Of a stretch of DNA of 7,481 nt, positions 1-5,937 are shown piece after piece. The position numbers and the translations under genes are program-made. This stretch comes from Thermoplasmatota archaeon. Its GTDB lineage: Bacteria > Pseudomonadota > Gammaproteobacteria > Burkholderiales > Thiobacillaceae. The stretch is taken from NCBI GenBank assembly GCA_023475455.1, contig JAMCVR010000168.1:12878-20358 (forward strand), given 5' to 3'. Within the stretch, counting starts at the first letter, position 1; every line of letters starts with the position of its first letter. A model generated the notes under the pieces. The model saw only the letters and a program-made list of their open reading frames with translations, was not told the DNA's origin and searched no databases.

Positions 1-307
1 GCGCTGAAGAAATACACCCTCGATCTCACCGAGCGTGCGCGCGAAGGCAAGCTCGACCCGGTGATCGGGCGCGACGACGAAATCCGCCGCTCGATCCAGA
101 TCCTGCAGCGCCGCACCAAGAACAACCCGGTGCTGATCGGCGAGCCCGGCGTCGGAAAAACAGCAATTGTTGAGGGTTTGGCGCAGCGGATAGTCAATGG
201 CGAAGTGCCGGAAACGCTGAAAGGCAAGAAGGTGCTGGTGCTCGACCTGGCTGCCTTGCTGGCCGGGGCGAAATACCGCGGCGAATTCGAGGAACGCCTG
301 AAGGCGG
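1..307 (+). repeat. Direct repeat copy 1 in clpB (identical to 598-904)
   Basis: These 307 bases match 598-904 with no differences seen, at an offset of 597 bases (199 codons). They encode the first third of NBD1, from ALKKYTLDL through the first Walker A to EERLKA. At 308 the copies part: this one continues GCGCTGACC into N-domain sequence ([13 protein letters not shown]), the other continues TGCTGAAGG into the rest of NBD1. The left limit is not visible because the window starts inside the copy. The layout is a tandem duplication of a unit that ends at 904. Confidence 0.97.
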
Positions 308-2712
308 CGCTGACCCAGGCGCTGGCGCGGCTGCCCAAGGTGGAGGGCCAGGGCGGCGAGGTGAGCATCTCGCGCGAACTCAACAACCTCCTGAACCTGA
401 CCGACAAGGAAGCGATGAAGCGGGGCGACGCCTTCATCGCTTCCGAACTGTTCCTGCTGGCGGCGCTCGACGACAAGGGTGAAACCGGGCGCCTGATGAA
501 GCAGCACGGCGCCCAGAAGGCCGCGCTGGAGCAGGCGATCCAGGCCGTGCGCGGCGGCGAAGCCGTACAGTCGCAGGAAGCCGAAGGCCAGCGGGAGGCG
601 CTGAAGAAATACACCCTCGATCTCACCGAGCGTGCGCGCGAAGGCAAGCTCGACCCGGTGATCGGGCGCGACGACGAAATCCGCCGCTCGATCCAGATCC
701 TGCAGCGCCGCACCAAGAACAACCCGGTGCTGATCGGCGAGCCCGGCGTCGGAAAAACAGCAATTGTTGAGGGTTTGGCGCAGCGGATAGTCAATGGCGA
801 AGTGCCGGAAACGCTGAAAGGCAAGAAGGTGCTGGTGCTCGACCTGGCTGCCTTGCTGGCCGGGGCGAAATACCGCGGCGAATTCGAGGAACGCCTGAAG
901 GCGGTGCTGAAGGAACTGGCGATGGATCCCGGGCGCTACATCGTCTTCCTCGACGAACTCCACACCCTGGTCGGCGCCGGCAAGGCCGAAGGCGCGATCG
1001 ACGCCGGCAACATGCTGAAGCCGGCGCTGGCGCGCGGCGAACTGCACCTCATCGGCGCGACCACGCTCGACGAATACCGCAAGTACATCGAAAAGGACGC
1101 CGCGCTGGAGCGCCGCTTCCAGAAGGTGATGGTCGACGAACCGAGCGTCGAATCGACCATCGCCATCCTGCGCGGCCTGCAGGAACGCTACGAACTGCAC
1201 CACGGCGTCGACATCACCGACCCGGCGATCGTCGCCGCCGCCGAATTGAGCCACCGCTACATAACCGACCGCTTCCTGCCCGACAAGGCCATCGACCTGA
1301 TCGACGAGGCTGCGGCGCGCATCAAGATGGAAATCGACTCCAAGCCGGAGGTGATGGACAAGCTCGACCGCCGCATCATCCAGTTGAAGATCGAGCGCGA
1401 GGCGGTGAAGAGGGAAACCGACGAGGCCTCGAAAAAACGCCTGGCGCTGCTGGAAGACGAGATCGAAAAACTCAGCCGCGAATACGCCGACCTGGAGGAA
1501 ATCTGGAAGTCCGAAAAAGCCCAGGTGCAGGGCAGCGCCCACATCAAGGAAGAAATCGACCGCCTGCGCGGCGAAATGGTCGAGCTGCAACGCCAGGGCA
1601 AGCTGGACAAGGTCGCCGAGATCCAGTACGGCAAGCTGCCGCAGCTGGAAGCGCAACTGAAGCACGCCGAAGCCACGGGCGAAAAACCCGCGTTCAAGCT
1701 CCTGCGCACCGAAGTCGGCGCCGAGGAAATCGCCGAGGTCGTCTCGCGGGCGACCGGCATCCCTGTCTCCAAGATGTTGCAGGGCGAGCGCGACAAGCTG
1801 CTGCACATGGAAGAGAAACTGCACAGCCGCGTGGTGGGGCAGGACGAAGCCGTGCGCGTCGTCTCCGATGCCATCCGCCGTTCGCGCGCCGGCTTGAGCG
1901 ATCCCAACCGGCCGCTCGGCTCCTTCCTGTTTTTAGGTCCCACCGGCGTCGGCAAGACCGAGCTGTGCAAGACGCTCGCCGAATACCTGTTCGATTCCGC
2001 CGACCACATGATCCGCATCGACATGAGCGAATTCATGGAGAAGCACTCGGTCGCCCGCCTCATCGGCGCGCCGCCCGGCTATGTCGGCTATGAGGAAGGC
2101 GGCTATCTGACCGAAGCGGTGCGTCGCAAACCCTACTCCGTCATCCTGATGGACGAGGTCGAAAAGGCGCACCCGGACGTCTTCAACGTGCTGCTGCAGG
2201 TGCTGGACGACGGCCGCCTCACCGACGGCCAGGGCCGCACCGTCGACTTCCGCAACACCGTGATCGTGATGACCTCCAACCTCGGCAGCCAGATGATCCA
2301 GCAGATGGCGGGCGACGATTACCAGGTGGTGAAGCTCGCCGTGCTGGGCGAAGTCAAGTCCTACTTCCGCCCCGAGTTCATCAACCGCATCGACGAAGTC
2401 GTCGTGTTCCACGCGCTGTCCGAATCGCACATCGCCAGCATCGCGCGGATTCAATTGAAGGCGCTGGAAGCCCGCCTGGCGCAGATGGAGATGAAGCTCG
2501 AGGTCACCGACGCCGCGCTGGCCGAAATCGCCAAGGCCGGCTTCGACCCGGTCTACGGCGCGCGGCCGCTCAAGCGCGCGATCCAGAGCGAATTCGAAAA
2601 CCCGCTGGCGAAGGAAATCCTGTCCGGACGCTTCGCACCCAAGGACACCATCCGGATCGATGCGCAGAACGGGGTGTTCAGTTTCGAGAAGGCCGCATCA
2701 CAAACGGCTTGA
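1..2712 (+). CDS. clpB: ATP-dependent disaggregase ClpB (Hsp104 family), 5' partial, with internal duplication
   Basis: ClpB is a cytoplasmic hexameric AAA+ unfoldase that works with DnaK/DnaJ/GrpE to pull polypeptides out of heat-damaged aggregates. The frame is open from base 1 and ends at TGA 2710-2712, giving 903 residues; the true start lies outside the window. The GTG at 61 is only an internal valine (DPVIGRDDE). Order seen: start of NBD1 with Walker A GEPGVGKT (139-162); a jump back into the N-domain (from about 308, [12 protein letters not shown]); NBD1 again, with Walker A (736-759) and Walker B IVFLDE (940-957); the coiled-coil middle domain (about 1315-1690); NBD2 with Walker A GPTGVGKT (1936-1959), Walker B VILMDE (2140-2157), sensor TSNLGS, arginine-finger region [11 protein letters not shown] and sensor-2 GARPLKRAI. 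All catalytic motifs are intact in the second copy. The first NBD1 copy stops before Walker B, so it could not hydrolyse ATP. Removing the 199-codon duplication restores the usual length of about 860 residues. An intrinsic terminator follows. The family call is secure; the duplicated architecture is doubtful. Confidence 0.97.
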   Translation, partial: ALKKYTLDLTERAREGKLDPVIGRDDEIRRSIQILQRRTKNNPVLIGEPGVGKTAIVEGLAQRIVNGEVPETLKGKKVLVLDLAALLAGAKYRGEFEERLKAALTQALARLPKVEGQGGEVSISRELNNLLNLTDKEAMKRGDAFIASELFLLAALDDKGETGRLMKQHGAQKAALEQAIQAVRGGEAVQSQEAEGQREALKKYTLDLTERAREGKLDPVIGRDDEIRRSIQILQRRTKNNPVLIGEPGVGKTAIVEGLAQRIVNGEVPETLKGKKVLVLDLAALLAGAKYRGEFEERLKAVLKELAMDPGRYIVFLDELHTLVGAGKAEGAIDAGNMLKPALARGELHLIGATTLDEYRKYIEKDAALERRFQKVMVDEPSVESTIAILRGLQERYELHHGVDITDPAIVAAAELSHRYITDRFLPDKAIDLIDEAAARIKMEIDSKPEVMDKLDRRIIQLKIEREAVKRETDEASKKRLALLEDEIEKLSREYADLEEIWKSEKAQVQGSAHIKEEIDRLRGEMVELQRQGKLDKVAEIQYGKLPQLEAQLKHAEATGEKPAFKLLRTEVGAEEIAEVVSRATGIPVSKMLQGERDKLLHMEEKLHSRVVGQDEAVRVVSDAIRRSRAGLSDPNRPLGSFLFLGPTGVGKTELCKTLAEYLFDSADHMIRIDMSEFMEKHSVARLIGAPPGYVGYEEGGYLTEAVRRKPYSVILMDEVEKAHPDVFNVLLQVLDDGRLTDGQGRTVDFRNTVIVMTSNLGSQMIQQMAGDDYQVVKLAVLGEVKSYFRPEFINRIDEVVVFHALSESHIASIARIQLKALEARLAQMEMKLEVTDAALAEIAKAGFDPVYGARPLKRAIQSEFENPLAKEILSGRFAPKDTIRIDAQNGVFSFEKAASQTA
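598..904 (+). repeat. Direct repeat copy 2 in clpB (identical to 1-307)
   Basis: Second copy of the 307-base repeat. It sits in the normal ClpB context: preceded by the end of the N-domain and linker ([11 protein letters not shown]...EGQRE) and followed by the rest of NBD1 including Walker B. This is therefore the copy in its native position, and the copy at 1-307 is the extra one. Confidence 0.97.
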
Positions 2713-2734
2713 TCGGGCTGCTCAGGGTGAGCGG

Positions 2735-2762
2735 GAGGGCGGAATCCCGCCCTCTTTTTTTT
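2735..2762 (+). terminator. Rho-independent terminator of clpB
   Basis: An 8-bp perfect GC-rich stem, GAGGGCGG (2735-2742) with CCGCCCTC (2747-2754), and a 4-base loop is followed directly by eight T residues (2755-2762). It begins 22 bases after the clpB stop codon, the classic layout for intrinsic termination on the plus strand. Confidence 0.93.
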
Positions 2763-2785
2763 GGTGCGCCCGGCAGGGCGTACCG

Positions 2786-2810
2786 AAAAAAACCGGCCCA
2801 CGGGGGCCGG
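2786..2810 (-). terminator. Rho-independent terminator of the phosphoesterase operon
   Basis: Read on the minus strand, a 7-bp stem CCGGCCC/GGGCCGG (2804-2810 with 2793-2799) and a 4-base loop is followed by seven T residues (complement of 2786-2792). It lies 23 bases beyond the TAA of the propeller-phosphoesterase gene. With the plus-strand terminator it insulates the two convergent genes; no other feature is visible in the 121-base gap 2713-2833. Confidence 0.9.
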
Positions 2811-2833
2811 CTTGCGGTTTGCGTCAACCGCAG

Positions 2834-5800
2834 TTACTTGTCGAGCCGGGAGAGCAGCAGCACTTCGCGAATCCCAGGTTCGCGCTGCCGGTGGACCAGG
2901 TGCGGCATGGGCCGGGCACCCTTGATTGCCTTCCACAGGATGTCGTTGTATTCGCGCATATCCGCCGCATCCACTTCCGCCAGATCGAGCTTCATGGAAC
3001 GCTCGGCGAGCTGGCGCTTCTCCCCTTGCAGCGCCGCCAGGGCGGGATTCATCTCGTAGAGATTCTGGGTGGGCACGACATGCTCGTAAGGCGTGAAATC
3101 CGGCCTGACCGTAAAACTGTTCTCCATGGTGACGGCTGCCGCATCGAACTGGCTCATGGGCTTGAGGCCCAGCAGCACCCCGGCCGTGCGAATCATGGAC
3201 ACGGTGCTGTAATGGGTGTTATCCACGGCCTTGCGCTTGACGTAGGGACCGATAAGCAGGGCCGGGGTGCGATGGGTGTCAACATGGTCAAAACCGTCCT
3301 GGGTATCGTCCTCGATGACCATGATCAAGGTATTGGGCCAGAAGCGTGAATGGGAGATGGCATCGACGATGCGCCCGAGGGCCAGGTCGTTGTCCGCCAT
3401 CATGGCCTGGGGTGTGGGATAGCCGGGACGCGTGCCTGCCAGGTGGTCGTTGGGCAGGCTGATGATGGACAGGTTGGGGAAGTCGCCGGTCCGCTTGTAG
3501 GCTTCGAACTCCTTGAGCCAGACATCGGCGCGCGCCTTGTCCATGTGCTTGAGGTCGTAGGTGCGGTACATGGGCGAGAAATGATCCGCCAGGGCGGGCA
3601 TGCGGGTGGTGGCCGGCGCGTAGCTGCCGTCCGCGTTTTTCTTGCCGTTGATCACGTATTCGCCGTAGGAGCGGTAGCTGATGCCGGCCTCCTTGGCAGC
3701 GTCCCACAGATAGCCGCCGGGCACGTTGGTGATGGCGATCAAGGCCCGGTTGATCAGGGTGCCACGGCCGGAGTAGTCGCTCGGCCAGACCTTCATGGTG
3801 TAGTCCGTGGCATTGCCGCCCATGGACCACTCATGGCCGTCCTTGCTGATCTCCGCGTCGCAATAGGTATTGTCCAGCAGCACGTATTCGCTGGCCAGGC
3901 GGCGGTGGTTGGGCGCGCTGTGGTCGTCGAACATGAGCAGGCCGGGGTCGCCGTTGCCGCCCGGCAGGTCGCCGAACACCTGGTCGTAGGTGCGGTTTTC
4001 CTTGAGGATGTAAACCACGTGCTTGATGGGCAGCTGCTTCAGGAGGCTGGCGTGGGCATGACCCTCGCCCTTCTCGCCACCGGCCACTGCGGCCTTGCCC
4101 CGGGCCACCCTGTTGTTCTCGCCGACCTGGCGGGTGTAGCGCTTGAGCGTGCCCTCGTCGGGCACGTCGATCACCGACAGGGAGCCGATCATCTGGTCGC
4201 CGATGTAGGTCTGGGGATAGGCGTTCTGGCCCAGCCCCACGTCCTTGGAGTTCGCCACATAGAGTTTGTCGCCGGCCGGACTGATGCTGAGCGCCGTGGG
4301 GTACCAGCCGGTGGGGATGCGGCCTTGCACCTCGTAGCGCTTCTCGTCTTCCAATTTGCGGGCGTGTTTGTGAGGTTCCTTTTCGTGGCCTTCCAGTTCG
4401 ACCACCACCACGGCGTTCTCGCCTGCGTTCAGCACGTAGAGGGTCTCGCCGTCCGGGGAAACGACCAGGCCGTTGGGCGTGCTGCCAGAGGGGGCATTCC
4501 TGTAGGGCCGCACGTCGATGTCGAACAGCGTGGCGTCCGTGGCGGTATCGATTACGGAGACACTGTCGCTGTTGGCGTTGGCCACGTACAGCCGGTCGCC
4601 GGTAGGGCTGAAGACCATGGCGTTGGGGTGCTGGCCAACCGGGATGTTCTTGACGACAGTGGCAGCATCCGGGTTGTTCACGTCCACCACGGCAATGGTG
4701 CCCTCCTTCCAGTTCGACACATACAGCTTCCTGCCGTCGGCGCTGGGTAGCACACCGTAGGGGAACATGCTGGCGTTGTAAGGGTCGGCGCTGGCGCCCA
4801 TGGGGATGCGGTGGGTGACCGTGCCGGCGACCGGGTCGATCACCGCCACGTCGCCGCCCTGGTGGTTGGCCACGAACAGCCGGTTCTCGTCGGCGGACAG
4901 GGCCAAGCCGGTGACGAAGCCGCCCTTGCGGCGCGGATCGACCTGGATCTGGCCGGTCTCGACCATGCCAGAAGCCGTCACTTCATAAACGCGCACCATG
5001 TTGGTGTGGCCGCCCGAAGCATAGATGCGCTTGCCGTCCTTGCTGGCGGCCAGGCCGATGAACAGGCCCTCCGGCGAATCGTAGGGAATGCTGTCGCGGA
5101 TGGCGAGGTTTTCGCGATCGACACGCATCAGGGAGTGCTGGCCGTAGCCGTTGTTGCTGATCAGCAGGTCCTTGCCGTCCGGGCTGAGGATCATGCCCAG
5201 AGGCACGTGGCCGACGCGGATCTTTTCCCCGGCGGGAGTGATCTGCCAGTTGTCGGGCGTGATGCCGGTCCGGCCGTCGGCGCTGGGGCCGGCGGGGCGG
5301 GTCAGCAGGTACGGGCTGGCCGCCTGGGCGACCGTGCCGGCGACCGGGTCGATCACCGCCACGTCGCCGCCCTGGTGGTTGGCCACGAACAGCCGGTTCT
5401 CGTCGGCGGACAGGGCCAAGCCGGTGACGAAGCCGCCCTTGCGGCGCGGATCGACCTGGATCTGGCCGGTCTCGACCATGCCAGAAGCCGTCACTTCATA
5501 AACGCGCACCATGTTGGTGTGGCCGCCCGAAGCATAGATGCGCTTGCCGTCCTTGCTGGCGGCCAGGCCGATGAACAGGCCCTCCGGCGAATCGTAGGGA
5601 ATGCTGTCGCGGATGGCGAGGTTTTCGCGATCGACACGCATCAGGGAGTGCTGGCCGTAGCCGTTGTTGCTGATCAGCAGGTCCTTGCCGTCCGGGCTGA
5701 GGATCATGCCCAGAGGCACGTGGCCGACGCGGATCTTTTCCCCGGCGGGAGTGATCTGCCAGTTGTCGGGCGTGATGCCGGTCCGGCCGTCGGCGCTGGG

Positions 5801-5905
5801 GCCGGCGGGGCGGGTCAGCAGGTACGGGCTGGCCGCCTGGGCGACCGTGCCGCTGACAAGCAGGCCTGATACGATAGCGGCAAGAAATTTGATTCTGGGT
5901 ACCAT
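2834..5905 (-). CDS. Exported YVTN/YncE beta-propeller and phosphoesterase fusion protein, with internal duplication
   Basis: Predicted periplasmic two-domain protein: an N-terminal YncE-like beta-propeller and a C-terminal phosphoesterase of the alkaline phosphatase superfamily. I chose the ATG at 5903-5905 because GGAGA lies 5 bases upstream and a clear signal peptide follows (MVPRIKFLAAIVSGLLVSG..., cleavage AQA-AS). The frame stays open upstream to 6484, but that extension is low-complexity, Arg/Pro-rich and antisense-like over the receptor gene. Length here is 1,023 residues. Propeller repeats show the usual pattern (LSADENRLFVANHQGGDVAVIDP; SPTGDRLYVANANSDSVSVIDT; SPDGETLYVLNAGENAVVV). 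A His/charged linker follows, then KHVVYILKENRTYDQVFG (residues about 628-645). E636 and N637 plus the acidic cluster EDDTQDGFDH (865-874) match the metal-ligand pattern of PF04185-type acid phosphatases and phospholipases C. The substrate cannot be told. Residues 22-192 are repeated exactly as 193-363; without the repeat the protein has 852 residues. It is the second gene after the receptor. Confidence 0.88.
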   Translation of the reverse strand: MVPRIKFLAAIVSGLLVSGTVAQAASPYLLTRPAGPSADGRTGITPDNWQITPAGEKIRVGHVPLGMILSPDGKDLLISNNGYGQHSLMRVDRENLAIRDSIPYDSPEGLFIGLAASKDGKRIYASGGHTNMVRVYEVTASGMVETGQIQVDPRRKGGFVTGLALSADENRLFVANHQGGDVAVIDPVAGTVAQAASPYLLTRPAGPSADGRTGITPDNWQITPAGEKIRVGHVPLGMILSPDGKDLLISNNGYGQHSLMRVDRENLAIRDSIPYDSPEGLFIGLAASKDGKRIYASGGHTNMVRVYEVTASGMVETGQIQVDPRRKGGFVTGLALSADENRLFVANHQGGDVAVIDPVAGTVTHRIPMGASADPYNASMFPYGVLPSADGRKLYVSNWKEGTIAVVDVNNPDAATVVKNIPVGQHPNAMVFSPTGDRLYVANANSDSVSVIDTATDATLFDIDVRPYRNAPSGSTPNGLVVSPDGETLYVLNAGENAVVVVELEGHEKEPHKHARKLEDEKRYEVQGRIPTGWYPTALSISPAGDKLYVANSKDVGLGQNAYPQTYIGDQMIGSLSVIDVPDEGTLKRYTRQVGENNRVARGKAAVAGGEKGEGHAHASLLKQLPIKHVVYILKENRTYDQVFGDLPGGNGDPGLLMFDDHSAPNHRRLASEYVLLDNTYCDAEISKDGHEWSMGGNATDYTMKVWPSDYSGRGTLINRALIAITNVPGGYLWDAAKEAGISYRSYGEYVINGKKNADGSYAPATTRMPALADHFSPMYRTYDLKHMDKARADVWLKEFEAYKRTGDFPNLSIISLPNDHLAGTRPGYPTPQAMMADNDLALGRIVDAISHSRFWPNTLIMVIEDDTQDGFDHVDTHRTPALLIGPYVKRKAVDNTHYSTVSMIRTAGVLLGLKPMSQFDAAAVTMENSFTVRPDFTPYEHVVPTQNLYEMNPALAALQGEKRQLAERSMKLDLAEVDAADMREYNDILWKAIKGARPMPHLVHRQREPGIREVLLLSRLDK
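4817..5339 (-). repeat. Direct repeat copy (gene-distal) in the propeller gene
   Basis: A 523-base stretch identical to 5330-5852 at an offset of 513 bases (171 codons). The two matches overlap by 10 bases, so the arrangement is a perfect tandem duplication of a 513-bp unit. It encodes the first propeller blades, from just before the signal cleavage site (AQAASPYLL) to AVIDPVAGTV. The gene-distal side continues into native propeller sequence (THRIPMGAS). Confidence 0.98.
5330..5852 (-). repeat. Direct repeat copy (gene-proximal) in the propeller gene
   Basis: The copy next to the signal peptide, identical to 4817-5339. The ten bases GACCGTGCCG occur at all three unit boundaries: 4817-4826, 5330-5339 and 5843-5852. 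On the coding strand they contain the codons for Gly-Thr-Val, present once in the signal peptide (SGTVAQA) and once in the propeller (VAGTVTH). A crossover or template jump between these two short identities gives exactly the structure seen. Confidence 0.98.
5834..5905 (-). other. Signal peptide of the propeller-phosphoesterase
   Basis: Twenty-four residues with a basic start (MVPRIK), a hydrophobic core (FLAAIVSGLLVSG) and an AxA-type cleavage site, AQA before AS. It has no twin arginine and no lipobox cysteine, so Sec export and signal peptidase I cleavage are expected, placing both domains in the periplasm. Confidence 0.85.
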
Positions 5906-5910
5906 GATGT

Positions 5911-5915
5911 TCTCC
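5911..5915 (-). promoter_or_regulatory. Ribosome binding site that fixes the phosphoesterase start
   Basis: On the minus strand GGAGA sits 5 bases before the ATG at 5905. A second in-frame ATG at 5917 (MENIM...) overlaps this motif and has no comparable site in front of it, so 5905 is preferred. The gap to the receptor stop is only 32 bases and shows no promoter or terminator, which supports co-transcription. Confidence 0.75.
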
Positions 5916-5937
5916 ATTTCAGTTGCAGGTTTGCGGA

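Noticed and set aside
61..63. GTG at 61 as the start of clpB
   Set aside because: It is the valine of a conserved NBD1 sequence and the frame is open and family-like to base 1; the real start is outside the window.
1257..2454. Minus-strand open frames inside clpB, and a frame crossing the clpB 3' end
   Set aside because: They lie opposite strongly conserved clpB sequence and have Ser/Arg- or Asp/His-rich compositions typical of antisense shadows.
4817..5852. Mobile element or diversity-generating retroelement as the source of the repeats
   Set aside because: No transposase, reverse transcriptase, inverted repeats or target-site duplications are present, and the copies are identical rather than mutated at adenines; the repeats consist wholly of host coding sequence.
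3350..5869. Long plus-strand open frames of 466 and 352 codons opposite the propeller-phosphoesterase gene
   Set aside because: They are antisense to a well-supported gene, their Gly/Ala/Val/His-rich translations show no recognisable domain, and long stop-free antisense frames are expected in GC-rich coding DNA. The second one looks repetitive only because it lies over the 513-bp duplication.
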